This document shows, in pieces, positions 8,553-17,215 of a stretch of 41,604 bases of DNA; position 1 is the first letter of the stretch, and each line of letters starts with the position of its first letter. The stretch comes from Ectothiorhodospiraceae bacterium (GTDB taxonomy: Bacteria > Pseudomonadota > Gammaproteobacteria > Nitrococcales > Aquisalimonadaceae). Where the stretch lies: positions 1-41,604 of the forward strand of contig JAFIFV010000076.1 of the NCBI GenBank assembly GCA_020831845.1, in the 5' to 3' direction. The position numbers were made by a program, and so were the translations under genes. The notes below the pieces were generated by a model, which saw nothing but the letters and a program-made list of their open reading frames with translations, was not told where the DNA came from and made no database searches.

Positions 8553-9536
8553 TCAGACAAATCCCGCAACCCGGTGCGGTACGTAGGCCGCTTCCAGCGA
8601 CTCGATCTCCTCCTGGCTCAGTTCCACGCCCAGCGCCGCCATGGCGTCGTCCAGGTGGTGCCCCTTGCTGGCGCCGATGATTGGCGCGGCCACCGGCTGC
8701 TGTCGCAGCACCCAGGCCAGCGCTACCTGTGCCATGGGTATGCCGCGTGCTTCGGCGACTTGCTGGACGGCATTCACCACTTTCTCGTCTGCCTCTTTCG
8801 AATGCTTGTAGAGGTGGCGCCCGAAGTCGTCGGTTTCGACGCGGTTGGTCGGCGCGCTGTCCCAGGGGCGGGTGAGATGGCCGCGCGCCAGGGGGCTCCA
8901 GGGGATGACGCCTATCCCTTCCTCCCGGCATAGAGGCAGCATCTCGCGTTCTTCCTCCCGGTATAGCAGGCTGACGTGGTTCTGCATGGAAATGAAGCGT
9001 GTCCAGCCGTTCCGGTCGGCGAGCTGGAGCGCCTTGCAGAACTGCCAGGCGTACATGGAGGAGGCGCCGATGTAGCGCGCCTTGCCTGCCTTGACCACAT
9101 CGTGCAGCGCTTCCAGCGTCTCCTCGATGGGAGTGCCGTAGTCCCAGCGGTGAATCTGGTAGAGGTCGACGTAGTCGGTGCCGAGCCGGCGCAGGCTGGC
9201 ATCGATCTCGGTCATGATCGCCTTGCGGGACAGGCCGCGGCCGTTGGGTTCGCCGCGCATGGGCTGGCAGACCTTGGTGGCGATCACCACCTCGTCCCGT
9301 TTGGCATAGTCGCTTATCGCCCTACCCAGGATCTCCTCGCTGGAGCCGTCGGAATACACGTTGGCGGTGTCGAAGAAATTGATGCCCATCTCCAGCGCTC
9401 GGGCGATGAACGGGCGGCTGTCCTCCTCGCCCAGCGTCCAGGGGTGCTTTCCCCGTCCCGATTCGCCATAGGTCATGCAGCCCAGGCACAGGCGGGAGAC
9501 CTTGAGGCCGGAGCGGCCAAGATTCACGTATTCCAC
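8553..9536 (-). CDS. yajO: Aldo/keto reductase, YajO type
   Basis: A 327-residue aldo/keto reductase that closely resembles E. coli YajO along its whole length ([78 protein letters not shown]). The AKR tetrad is present: Asp and Tyr in DTANVY, Lys in ATKV, His in QIHRWD. E. coli YajO can form 1-deoxyxylulose 5-phosphate from ribulose 5-phosphate when overexpressed or mutated. It lies directly upstream of dxs on the same strand, 211 bp apart, recalling the yajO-dxs neighbourhood of enterobacteria. The link to DXP is from family knowledge plus context; a general NADPH-dependent aldehyde reductase is the alternative. Confidence 0.9.
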   Translation of the reverse strand: MEYVNLGRSGLKVSRLCLGCMTYGESGRGKHPWTLGEEDSRPFIARALEMGINFFDTANVYSDGSSEEILGRAISDYAKRDEVVIATKVCQPMRGEPNGRGLSRKAIMTEIDASLRRLGTDYVDLYQIHRWDYGTPIEETLEALHDVVKAGKARYIGASSMYAWQFCKALQLADRNGWTRFISMQNHVSLLYREEEREMLPLCREEGIGVIPWSPLARGHLTRPWDSAPTNRVETDDFGRHLYKHSKEADEKVVNAVQQVAEARGIPMAQVALAWVLRQQPVAAPIIGASKGHHLDDAMAALGVELSQEEIESLEAAYVPHRVAGFV

Positions 9537-9753
9537 GAGCGATTCCTCCGGGTGGGACGCCGGCGGGGAGGCAGCGCGGCGCTCCCGGTCGGCGTGTTGT
9601 TTTCCCAGAGTCTATTGCAGTCCATGGATGCGCGCGAATGCGGCGGTGACCGGGGCGCCGGCGGGGCTGCCGTCACGGTGTGGCCGAATTCGGTGTTTCC
9701 CCGCCCGCATCTGGTGCTAGAATTCACCGTTTTTTCAGGTGGATCCAAAGGCT

Positions 9754-10242
9754 ATGAGCGATAATCCGCTGGTTGGCGTCATCATGGGCAGCAAGTCCGA
9801 CTGGGAGACGATGCAGCACGCCGATGACGTGCTCACCGAGTTCGGCGTTCCCCATGAATGCCGCGTCGTGTCCGCCCATCGCACCCCGGAACTGATGTTT
9901 TCCTATGCCCACGAAGCCGAGGGCAGGGGGTTGGAGGTGATCATCGCCGGTGCCGGCGGTGCCGCGCACCTGCCCGGCATGGTCGCGGCCGTCACCACCC
10001 TGCCTGTGCTGGGGGTGCCGGTGGAGAGCCGCACCATGAAAGGCATTGATTCCCTGTACTCCATTGTCCAGATGCCGGGCGGCGTGCCGGTGGGGACACT
10101 GGCTATTGGTACTGCCGGTGCCCGCAATGCGGCACTGCTGGCCGTTTCCATTCTGGCCAACAGCCGGCCGGAGCTGCGGCAACAGCTGAAGGATTTTCGC
10201 CGTGCGCAGGAGCGCAAGGTGATGGAGGATCGCCTGCCGTGA
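9754..10242 (+). CDS. purE: N5-carboxyaminoimidazole ribonucleotide mutase
   Basis: PurE converts N5-CAIR to CAIR in de novo purine synthesis. The 162-residue protein has the class I motifs GSKSDW (phosphate binding), SAHRTPELM with the catalytic His, and [16 protein letters not shown]. The open frame begins at GTG 9739, but ATG 9754 has AAAGG upstream and gives the family start (GVIMGSKSD close to the N-terminus). The stop overlaps the purK start by 4 bp, so the two are translationally coupled. Confidence 0.96.
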   Translation: MSDNPLVGVIMGSKSDWETMQHADDVLTEFGVPHECRVVSAHRTPELMFSYAHEAEGRGLEVIIAGAGGAAHLPGMVAAVTTLPVLGVPVESRTMKGIDSLYSIVQMPGGVPVGTLAIGTAGARNAALLAVSILANSRPELRQQLKDFRRAQERKVMEDRLP

Positions 10243-11378
10243 CCAAACCGATACTCCCGGGAGCCACCATTGGCGTGCTGGGCAGCGGTCAGCTGGGCCG
10301 CATGTTCGCGGTGGCCGCGCGGCGCATGGGCTATCGTGTGCACACCTACTCCCCGGCGGAGGATACGCCCACCGGGCATCTGTCCGACCGCGAGGTGAAG
10401 GCGGCATATGACGACCTGGCCGCGGTCGAGGAGTTCGTCCGTCGGGTGGATGTCGTCACCTTCGAGTTCGAGAATGTGCTCTCCGACACAACGGAATGCG
10501 CGGCGCGTCACGCGCCGGTGCGCCCGGGCGGTGGCGTGCTGCACGTCTGCCAGCATCGTCGGCGGGAGAAGAACTTCCTCTACGATCACGGATTTCCAGT
10601 CACGCCGTTCCGCAACGTGGATAGCTTCGACGATCTGGAGCGGGCCGTGGCCGAGCTGGGTTATCCTGCCGTGCTGAAGACCGCCGGCTTCGGATACGAC
10701 GGCAAGGGTCAGGCGGTGGTACGTTCCGCGGAGGATCTGCGTCCGGCATGGGAGTCCATCGGCGAGGTCGAGGCAGTCCTCGAAGCCTTCGTGGAATTCG
10801 AACGCGAGGTGTCTGTGGTGGCCGCCCGCGGCCTGGATGGCGATTTCTGTCACTGGGGCGTGGTGGAGAACGAGCACAGCAACCATATTCTGGATGTGTC
10901 CACGCCGGATGCGCCTGTCTCCGACTCGGTGCGAGCCCTGGCCGTGGAGGTGGCGCACGGCATTCTGGAGGCACTGGATGTGGTGGGCGTGCTCTGCGTC
11001 GAGTTCTTCCTGGCGCCCGGTGATCGGCTGATGGTCAACGAGCTGGCGCCGCGGCCGCACAATTCCGGACATTTCACCTTCGATGCCAGCCTGACCAGCC
11101 AGTTCGAACAGCAGGTGCGGGCGGTCTGCGGCCTGCCTCTGGGCGGTACCGATCTGCTGCGGCCGGCCTCCATGGTCAACCTGCTGGGCGACCTGTGGGC
11201 GAATGGCGAGCCGGACTGGAGGGCCGCGCTGGCCGATCCGGCGGTGAAGTTGCACCTGTACGGCAAGGCCCAGGCAAAGCCGGGCCGGAAGATGGGCCAT
11301 CTGGTGGCCTTCGGCAGCGACCGCGCCGAGGCACGCCGCCGCGCCATCGCCGCCCGCAACGCCCTGGTCAAGCGGTAG
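10239..11378 (+). CDS. purK: N5-carboxyaminoimidazole ribonucleotide synthase
   Basis: PurK is the ATP-grasp ligase that makes N5-CAIR from AIR, ATP and bicarbonate, feeding PurE. The 379-residue protein begins with [20 protein letters not shown], has the ATP-grasp segment [15 protein letters not shown], and ends the active site with [13 protein letters not shown]. It starts at GTG 10239 inside the purE stop (GTGA overlap). The stretch after FEFENV ([20 protein letters not shown]) is somewhat divergent from common PurK sequences but stays in frame. Its TAG stop lies inside a short dispersed repeat (11375-11408). Confidence 0.95.
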   Translation: MTKPILPGATIGVLGSGQLGRMFAVAARRMGYRVHTYSPAEDTPTGHLSDREVKAAYDDLAAVEEFVRRVDVVTFEFENVLSDTTECAARHAPVRPGGGVLHVCQHRRREKNFLYDHGFPVTPFRNVDSFDDLERAVAELGYPAVLKTAGFGYDGKGQAVVRSAEDLRPAWESIGEVEAVLEAFVEFEREVSVVAARGLDGDFCHWGVVENEHSNHILDVSTPDAPVSDSVRALAVEVAHGILEALDVVGVLCVEFFLAPGDRLMVNELAPRPHNSGHFTFDASLTSQFEQQVRAVCGLPLGGTDLLRPASMVNLLGDLWANGEPDWRAALADPAVKLHLYGKAQAKPGRKMGHLVAFGSDRAEARRRAIAARNALVKR

Positions 11379-11408
11379 GGAGCTCAGAGCGCAGCGATGC
11401 GCGCCACC
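11375..11408 (+). repeat. Short dispersed hairpin repeat overlapping the purK stop
   Basis: A copy of the GTAGGG-type repeat: it opens with GTAGGGAGCTCAGAGCGC and closes with GCGCGCCACC, following the same layout as the copies at 11689 and 11755. The purK stop codon is part of it. Confidence 0.5.
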
Positions 11409-11441
11409 CCCTGGATGGCAGGGTGATGCGGTGACTTCGTT

Positions 11442-11654
11442 CCGGCCGTGGGCGGTGACATGCCTGCGGACACGCCGTGAATCCCTGCTGCGCTATGCAT
11501 TCCATGCAACGCTTGCAGGACCGGGGTTGGCCATCCGTGGCCAGCCCGTTCGGCCGGGGAAAGCAGTGCTTTCCCTTGATCGGCCTCACCCATGTAGGCT
11601 TGACGATCGCATCCATGCGATCGACAGTCCGCAGGCATGCCCCCACCCACGGCC
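11442..11654. repeat. Large palindromic element enclosing four hairpins
   Basis: The outer arms, about 11444-11471 and 11627-11654, are ~28 bp each and complementary apart from a few central mismatches (both contain GCGGAC/GTCCGC, CATG and GGCCGT/ACGGCC blocks). Inside are four separate stems: 11484-11519 (CCTGC...GCAGG with TGCAT/ATGCA), 11523-11548 (TGGCCA/TGGCCA), 11552-11585 (GGCCG, then a perfect 9-bp GGGAAAGCA/TGCTTTCCC), and 11604-11623 (a 9-bp stem CGATCGCAT around CC). Three of the four apical loops contain TCC. No credible ORF fits. It lies in the 517-bp gap between purK and rdgC; a structured RNA or a palindromic mobile repeat are the leading readings. Confidence 0.7.
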
Positions 11655-11688
11655 TGGGCTTGGTATGGCCCCAACAGGTGACTCCTGC

Positions 11689-11860
11689 GTAGGGTGCTCA
11701 GAGCCGAAGGCGATGCGCACCGAACGCGCCGGGTCCGGCGAGAGTGGTTCCGGCGTAGGGTGGATGGAGCCTAAGGCGATATCCACCATTGCAACAAACA
11801 GGTCAGCCCGCAATCAGGACGATACACAGAGTGGATGGCGCCGAACGCGTCATCCACCAT
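11689..11860 (+). repeat. Three degenerate copies of a short hairpin repeat
   Basis: Copies at 11689-11720, 11755-11790 and 11829-11860 share the plan GTAGGGTGGATGGAGC, a short middle with GAAGGCG or similar, then ATCCACCATT. Each is self-complementary (GGTGGAT with ATCCACC). The first copy is the most diverged (GTAGGGTGCTCAGAGCC). The last ends 35 bp before the rdgC start, so the rdgC promoter must lie within or between copies. Confidence 0.7.
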
Positions 11861-11895
11861 CGGAAAAACCCATACGTTCAAGGAAACCCGACCCC

Positions 11896-12825
11896 ATGTG
11901 GTTCAAGAACCTCTGCTTCTACAAACTGGAAACCGAATTCCCCTTTGATGCCGAAAACCTGGAACAGCGCCTGGAGCGTCATCTGTTCCAGCCCTGCGGC
12001 AAGCTGGACCTGGAGTCCGGCGGCTGGGCGCCCCCCATCGGCGACGGTCAGGGCGGCCTGGTACATGCCGCCAACGGCTATCTGATGGTGTGCCTGAAGG
12101 AGGAAAACAAGCTTCTGCCCGCTTCGGTGCTCAAGGAAGCGCTGACCGAGCGCGTGTCGCTGATCGAGGAGGAGCAGGCCCGCAAGGTGCGCAAGCGGGA
12201 GAAGGACCAGCTCAAGGACGAGGTGCTGCTGGACATGCTGCCGCGCGCGTTCAGTCGCAGCCGCCGCACCTATGCCTATGTGGACCCGCACGAGGGCTGG
12301 CTGGTGGTGGATGCGCCCAGTTGGAAGAAGGCGGAGGAACTGACCGAGCGGCTGCGCGACGCGCTGGGCAGCCTGCCGATCGTGCCGCCGCAGCTGGATA
12401 CCGCGCCGCAGGCGGTGATGACGCGCTGGCTGAGCACGGATCAGGTGCCGTCGGATTTCACCATTGGAGACGAATGCGTGCTGAACGACCCGCAGCTGGA
12501 GGGCGCCGAGGTGCGCTGCAAGCGGCTGGACCTTAGTTCCAGCGAGGTGAAGACGCATCTCAAGGCGGGCAAACTGGTCAGCCGTCTGGCGCTGCACTGG
12601 CAGGACCGCATGAGTTTCGTGCTGGATGCGGACATGAGCGTGAAACGTCTGAAGTTCAATGACGTGGTGCAGGACGACAGCGGCGACAGTGAGGCGGATA
12701 GCGATGCCGAGCGCTTCGACAGCGACTTCTCCATCATGACGCTGGAGCTGGCGAGGCTGATTCCCCGCCTGATGGCCGTGATCGAGGGCACAACCGAAAA
12801 CCAGGCAGCGGCGGCCGAGTCGTAG
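11896..12825 (+). CDS. rdgC: Recombination-associated protein RdgC
   Basis: RdgC is a nucleoid-associated, ring-shaped dimer that binds double-stranded DNA and restrains RecA filament formation. The 309-residue protein begins with MWFKNLCFYKL, which is near invariant, and contains GWAPPIGD, LLDMLPRAFSRSRRTYAYVD, GWLVVDA and FTIGDECVL. An acidic insert (DSGDSEADSDAERFDSDF) near the C-terminus precedes the conserved last helices. The frame is open upstream to 11431 through the repeats, but ATG 11896 matches the family start exactly. The stop codon merges with the GTAGGG of the following repeats. Confidence 0.96.
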   Translation: MWFKNLCFYKLETEFPFDAENLEQRLERHLFQPCGKLDLESGGWAPPIGDGQGGLVHAANGYLMVCLKEENKLLPASVLKEALTERVSLIEEEQARKVRKREKDQLKDEVLLDMLPRAFSRSRRTYAYVDPHEGWLVVDAPSWKKAEELTERLRDALGSLPIVPPQLDTAPQAVMTRWLSTDQVPSDFTIGDECVLNDPQLEGAEVRCKRLDLSSSEVKTHLKAGKLVSRLALHWQDRMSFVLDADMSVKRLKFNDVVQDDSGDSEADSDAERFDSDFSIMTLELARLIPRLMAVIEGTTENQAAAAES

Positions 12826-12838
12826 GGTGCAGCTACGC

Positions 12839-13136
12839 GTAGGGGAGTAACCGCTTTGCGGTTGCTACCGTCGTGCGCAAGCCCGAAGCGGCTATCCGAC
12901 CGGGCGCAACACGGCGTTTCCGGCCTGGCAGCCGGATCGGTGGCAATCGCCTGCGGCGATTACCCCCCTACGCGACATTGCCCCGGGTATCTGCTTCTCG
13001 CCGTAGGGGAGTAACCGCATTGCGGTTGCTACCGTCGGGCGCAAGCCCGAAGCGCCCATCCGACCGGGCGCAACACGGTGTTTCCGGCCTGGCGGCCGGA
13101 TCGGTGGCAATCGCCTTGCGGCGATTACCCCCCTAC
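12839..13136. repeat. Alternating inverted repeats (BIME-like) between rdgC and tesA
   Basis: Four units alternate in orientation: forward 12839-12886, reverse 12916-12971, forward 13003-13050, reverse 13079-13136. A forward unit reads GTAGGGGAGTAACCGC, a 3-nt loop, GCGGTTGCTACCG, then a hairpin closed by CGGGC/GCCCG. A reverse unit is the mirror image: CCGGCC..GGCCGG, GGTGGCAATCGCC, loop, GGCGATTACCCCCCTAC. The array occupies most of the 378-bp gap between the convergent rdgC and tesA genes. No coding potential is seen. The same units recur after rho (38217-38664). Confidence 0.9.
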
Positions 13137-13203
13137 GCGACACTGCCCCCCGGCATCTGGTCTCGGCGGGAACCTGTCTCCGGTATGACTCTCTAACAGG
13201 GCA

Positions 13204-13833
13204 TCAGAGCAACGGCTCCAGTACTTCCCAGATGTTTTCCATGATCTGCGGTTGTGCCTCGGTGGTCGGGTGGATGCCGTCCGACTGGATCAGTTCGGCC
13301 CGTTCATCGACCTGATCGAGTATGCGTGGCAACAACGGCGCACCGGTGTTGTCGGAGACATTCTGGAAGCTCTGCTCGAAGCGCCGCGAGAATGCGGCGC
13401 CATAGTTCGGGGGTATGCGCACACCTGCCAGCAGCACGTCGGCGCCGGCGTCCACGGCCAGGGTGACCATCCGTTCCAGGTTGCGTTCGGTTTCCGAGGG
13501 GTTTACTCCTCGAAGACCGTCGTTGCCACCCAGTTGTATGATGACCAGGTCCGGCTGGTGCTGTTCCAGCAGGCGCGGCAGGCGGCTGAGGCCGCCGCGC
13601 GTGGTGTCCCCGCTGATGGCGGCGTTCACCACCTGCCAGTCCAGGCCCTGCTCCTGGATGCGCCGGTCCAGCAGGTAGACCCAGCCGTCTTCCTGCGACA
13701 TGTTATAGGCGGCGGACAGGCTGTCCCCAAGGACCACCAGCGTTCGCTGGTCGGCCTGGGCGGCCGATGCCGCCAGCAGCAGAATCACGGCGCCCGCCAG
13801 CAGGCGGCGCTGCAGCCCAACGAGGACAGCCAT
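13204..13833 (-). CDS. tesA: Periplasmic arylesterase / acyl-CoA thioesterase I (SGNH hydrolase)
   Basis: TesA-type SGNH hydrolases cleave thioesters and small esters in the periplasm. The 209-residue form starting at 13833 has a signal peptide (VGLQRRLLAGAVILLLAASA, cleavage after AQA). Catalytic blocks are GDSLS (Ser about 38), SGDTTRGGL (Gly oxyanion), GGNDGLRG (Asn) and SDGIHPT (Asp and His). An upstream in-frame ATG at 13881 would add 16 residues before the signal peptide; 13833 is preferred because the signal peptide then starts correctly, although neither start has a clear Shine-Dalgarno. It is divergent from ybbA as in E. coli, and the two start codons overlap in one CATG. Confidence 0.92.
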   Translation of the reverse strand: MAVLVGLQRRLLAGAVILLLAASAAQADQRTLVVLGDSLSAAYNMSQEDGWVYLLDRRIQEQGLDWQVVNAAISGDTTRGGLSRLPRLLEQHQPDLVIIQLGGNDGLRGVNPSETERNLERMVTLAVDAGADVLLAGVRIPPNYGAAFSRRFEQSFQNVSDNTGAPLLPRILDQVDERAELIQSDGIHPTTEAQPQIMENIWEVLEPLL

Positions 13834-14518
13834 GACGGCAGTGAACGGCAACAGTGTCTTGCTTACGGAAAATCTCGGCATGGTGTTTCACGGCCCCAAT
13901 GGCGATATACGGCTGTTTCAGGATCTTAACCTTCGCATCGAATCCGGGGAAACGGTCGCCATACTCGGCGCCTCCGGTTCCGGCAAATCCACCCTGCTCG
14001 GACTGCTGGCGGGGCTGGACGTTCCCAGCGAGGGCAGGATCGTCATGGGAGGGACGGATATTACCGCCCTCAGCGAAGACGAACGCGCCATGTTGCGCGG
14101 CCGGCAACTGGGGTTCGTGTTTCAGGCATTTCATCTGCTTTCCGGCCTGACCGCGCTGGAGAATGTGATGCTGCCCCTGGAACTGGCGGGCGACAAGACA
14201 GCCGAGCCGCGTTCCCGCAAGGCGCTGGAGCAGGTGGGGCTGGCCGACCGAACCGGACACTATCCGCAGCAGCTATCCGGCGGCGAGCAACAGCGTGTGG
14301 CGATTGCCCGTGCCTTTGTCACCGAGCCCAGTCTGCTGCTGGCAGACGAGCCCACCGGCAATCTCGATCGGGCCACCGGCCACAAGGTGCAGGATCTGCT
14401 GTTCGAGCTGAACCAGGCACATGGCACGACGCTGGTGCTGGTGACGCATGACCCGGAACTGGCCGCCCGCTGCCAGCGGGTGCTGACGCTGGATAACGGC
14501 CAGTTGGTGGCGGCGTGA
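13832..14518 (+). CDS. ybbA: ABC transporter ATP-binding protein YbbA
   Basis: A 228-residue LolD/MacB-like ATPase that would power the YbbP permease encoded next. Walker A is GASGSGKST, followed by a Q-loop (FVFQAF), the signature LSGGEQQR, Walker B (LLLADEPTGNLDR) and the H-loop (VTHD). GAGG lies 8-11 nt before ATG 13832, supporting this start. YbbA-YbbP with TesA is a conserved trio in proteobacteria, proposed to extract or export hydrophobic compounds across the inner membrane; the substrate is not established. The stop overlaps the ybbP start by 4 bp (GTGA). Confidence 0.92.
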   Translation: MTAVNGNSVLLTENLGMVFHGPNGDIRLFQDLNLRIESGETVAILGASGSGKSTLLGLLAGLDVPSEGRIVMGGTDITALSEDERAMLRGRQLGFVFQAFHLLSGLTALENVMLPLELAGDKTAEPRSRKALEQVGLADRTGHYPQQLSGGEQQRVAIARAFVTEPSLLLADEPTGNLDRATGHKVQDLLFELNQAHGTTLVLVTHDPELAARCQRVLTLDNGQLVAA

Positions 14519-17004
14519 ACGGCTTCCGTTACGCGCTCCGTCTGCTGCTGCGCGACTGGCGCGCGGGCGAGTTGCGCCTGCTGGCGCTGGCGCTGGTGCT
14601 GGCGGTGACCGCCATTACCGCCGTGGCCTGGCTGGCGGATCGGGTGGCCCTGGCCACAGAGGGGAGGGCGGCGGAGCTGCTGGGCGGCGACCGCGCGCTG
14701 GCGGCCAGCGACCCGATACCCGACCATTTCGCAGAACAGGCCCGGGAGCTGGGCCTGCAGGCCGCGCGCACGGTCCGCTTCCCCAGCGTGGTGCTCACCG
14801 AGGAACGCACCTCGCTGACCGCGGTTCGGGCCGTGGATCCCGGCTACCCGTTGCGTGGGGCGCTGCAGGTCGGCGACGATCCCGACGGGCCGCGACAGGA
14901 GACGGACGACATCCCGGCCCGCGGCGAACTCTGGGTGGAACCACGATTGCTGATCCAGCTCGACATCGGGCTGGGCGATCAACTGGAGCTTGGCGCCGAG
15001 GTCTTTACCGTCTCCCGCGTCCTGTTCCTGGAGCCCTCCGCCGGAGGCGGTTTCCAGAATCTCGCGCCGCGCGTGATGATGAACCTGGAGGACCTGGCCG
15101 CCACCGGTCTGGTGCAGCAGGGTAGCCGGGTGACCTACGAGCTGCTTGTCGCGGGCGATGCCGGTGCGGTCGGCCAGTGGCAGAATCAGGTGCGTCCGGA
15201 ACTGGGCGAGACGATCTCGCTGGAGGCGCCCGGAGAAGGCCAGCCCGCCGTGCAGCAGGTAATGGATGCCGCCAAGCGTTTCCTGGGCCTCAGCGCGCTG
15301 CTCACCGTGGTGGTCGGCGGTGTGGCCATGCTGCTCACCATCCGTCACTACGCCGCGCGCCATCTCGACCGGGTCGCGGTGATGCGCTGTCTGGGCGCCA
15401 CCGAGCGCCAGATCGCCGTGATGCTCACCTGGAAAATGGTACTGCTGGGGCTGTTCACCGCCGTGGCCGGCAGCGCACTGGGCTACGGGGTGCATCTGCT
15501 GATGCTGGGGCTGCTGGCGGATCTGCTACCGTCGTTGCCGCCACCCAGCGTCCGTCCGGCGCTGGTGGGGGTGTTCTCGGCGCAGGTCATTCTGCTGGGG
15601 TTCGCGCTGCCCACCATCCTGCGCCTGCGCCGCGTACCGCCGCTGCGCGTCCTGCGGCGTGATCTGGGCGATAACCTGTTCCGAGGCTGGGGCGTCTATC
15701 CGGTCGCCCTGGCGGCCATCTTTCTGCTGATGTGGTGGCAGGCCGGCGAACTGGTGCTTGCGCTGTACGTGTTCCTGGCGGTGCTCGGTACGCTGGCGGT
15801 GCTGGCCTTGGGCGCGGGCGTCATCATCCTGCTGCTGCGGCGTACCCGCAAGACCCGCGGCGCGGTCAGCCTGTTGCTGTCGGGCATCGCCCGACGCCCG
15901 TGGACCAACACCATCCAGATCATGGCGCTTGGCCTGGGCCTGATGGCACTGTTGCTGCTGTCCGTGGTACGGCAGGACCTGCTGGCCACCTGGCAGGATC
16001 GCGTGCCGCCGGATGCCGCCAATTATTTCCTGATCAACATCCAGCCGGAAGAAGCCGGGCCGCTGGGAGAGCTGCTGGCGGATCAGGGGCTGGATACCCA
16101 GGTCTACCCGATGGTGCGTGGCCGTCTGGTGGGCATCAACGAGCACCGCGTGCGTCCCTCTGATTACCCCGAGGCGCGCACCCAGCGACTGGTGGCAAGG
16201 GAATTCAATCTCTCCTGGGTGGATGAGCTGCCCCAGGACAACCGCCTGGTGGCGGGAGACTGGTGGAACGGTGACGGGGAGTCGGAACCGCAGTTCTCGA
16301 TGGAACTGGAGATTGCGGAACGGCTGGGCGTGGACGTGGGCGACACGCTCCACTTCGAAGCCGGAGGCGAGCGCTACAGCGCACGTATCACCAGCTTGCG
16401 CGAGGTGCAGTGGGACAGTTTCAACGTGAACTTCTTCGTGGTTTCGCCGCCGGGCCTGCTGGACGACGCGCCGGCCACATTCATCACCAGCTTCTATCTG
16501 CCGCCGGAGCGTCAGGATCTGCTGGTACGGCTGGTACGGGAGTTTCCCAGCGTCACCCTGATCGACGTGAACTCCATCCTGGACACGGTGCGCAACATCA
16601 TGGAGCAGGGCACGCGGGTCGTGGAGCTGATGGCGCTGCTCACCCTGCTGTCGGGGCTGGTGGTGCTGCTGGCGGCGCTTCAGGTCACGCGCGAGGAGCG
16701 CCAGTTCGAAAGCGCGCTGCTGCGCTCGCTGGGCGGGCGCAGGCAGCTGATCAGGCGCCTGGCCACGACCGAGTTCGTGCTGCTCGGGGGCGCGGCCGGG
16801 CTGCTCGCCGGCGTTGGCGCCGCGGTGGCGGGCTACGTCATGGCCAATGCCTTGTTCGAGCTGGACTATGCCTTCAACCCCTGGCTGGTGCTGATTGGCG
16901 TGATATCCGGCGCGGTGGTCGTGACCCTGGCCGGCTTGCTGGCGACCCGACGGTTGTATCGCGTTTCCCCCATGCGTCTGTTGAAGGGTGCGGAAGAGGG
17001 GTAG
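14515..17004 (+). CDS. ybbP: FtsX-family ABC permease YbbP
   Basis: An 829-residue inner-membrane permease of the MacB/FtsX type with the long YbbP layout: one N-terminal membrane helix (LLALALVLAVTAITAVAWL), a large periplasmic domain (~45-260), three helices (~265-375, including LSALLTVVVGGVAMLLTIRH), a central helix cluster (~395-490), a second periplasmic domain (~500-690), and three terminal helices (~700-815). Two FtsX domains are therefore present. It starts at GTG 14515, coupled to ybbA. Length agrees with E. coli YbbP (~800). Confidence 0.93.
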   Translation: MNGFRYALRLLLRDWRAGELRLLALALVLAVTAITAVAWLADRVALATEGRAAELLGGDRALAASDPIPDHFAEQARELGLQAARTVRFPSVVLTEERTSLTAVRAVDPGYPLRGALQVGDDPDGPRQETDDIPARGELWVEPRLLIQLDIGLGDQLELGAEVFTVSRVLFLEPSAGGGFQNLAPRVMMNLEDLAATGLVQQGSRVTYELLVAGDAGAVGQWQNQVRPELGETISLEAPGEGQPAVQQVMDAAKRFLGLSALLTVVVGGVAMLLTIRHYAARHLDRVAVMRCLGATERQIAVMLTWKMVLLGLFTAVAGSALGYGVHLLMLGLLADLLPSLPPPSVRPALVGVFSAQVILLGFALPTILRLRRVPPLRVLRRDLGDNLFRGWGVYPVALAAIFLLMWWQAGELVLALYVFLAVLGTLAVLALGAGVIILLLRRTRKTRGAVSLLLSGIARRPWTNTIQIMALGLGLMALLLLSVVRQDLLATWQDRVPPDAANYFLINIQPEEAGPLGELLADQGLDTQVYPMVRGRLVGINEHRVRPSDYPEARTQRLVAREFNLSWVDELPQDNRLVAGDWWNGDGESEPQFSMELEIAERLGVDVGDTLHFEAGGERYSARITSLREVQWDSFNVNFFVVSPPGLLDDAPATFITSFYLPPERQDLLVRLVREFPSVTLIDVNSILDTVRNIMEQGTRVVELMALLTLLSGLVVLLAALQVTREERQFESALLRSLGGRRQLIRRLATTEFVLLGGAAGLLAGVGAAVAGYVMANALFELDYAFNPWLVLIGVISGAVVVTLAGLLATRRLYRVSPMRLLKGAEEG

Positions 17005-17150
17005 GGCGCTTAGCGCGGGAAAGCCATCCTGGAATCGGCTCGGCAGCCTTCGGTTGGCGGTCATCGCCGCTCGCTCGGCCCGGCCTGGCTGGTGTGCCGA
17101 TGCTCCGGCCATCTTGCCCTTGCCTGGCCGGCATCACCTCATCCGCGCGT

Positions 17151-17178
17151 TTGCCGCCGGAGCGTTTCCCGTTACAGT
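17151..17178 (+). promoter_or_regulatory. Candidate sigma70 promoter of the DUF432/mscS pair
   Basis: TTGCCG (17151-17156) and TACAGT (17173-17178) are spaced 16 bp apart, 37 bp before the DUF432 start codon. The remaining part of the 211-bp gap shows no gene. Confidence 0.35.
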
Positions 17179-17215
17179 CTGGGGATCGGTTCGCCTATTG
17201 GTTGGAGTCTCTTGC

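Noticed and set aside
10440..10600. Frameshift in purK
   Set aside because: The segment after FEFENV looks divergent, but the frame stays open, motifs resume in phase, and length is normal.
11431..11895. N-terminal extension of RdgC through the upstream repeats
   Set aside because: RdgC family proteins start at MWFKNL; the upstream frame crosses the hairpin element and repeats and has no protein character.
12839..13136. CRISPR array
   Set aside because: Units alternate in orientation, are palindromic, and lack unique spacers of constant length; no cas genes nearby.
15526..17112. 528-codon minus-strand frame opposite ybbP
   Set aside because: Gln/His/Arg-rich shadow of a membrane protein gene; no start signal or domain.
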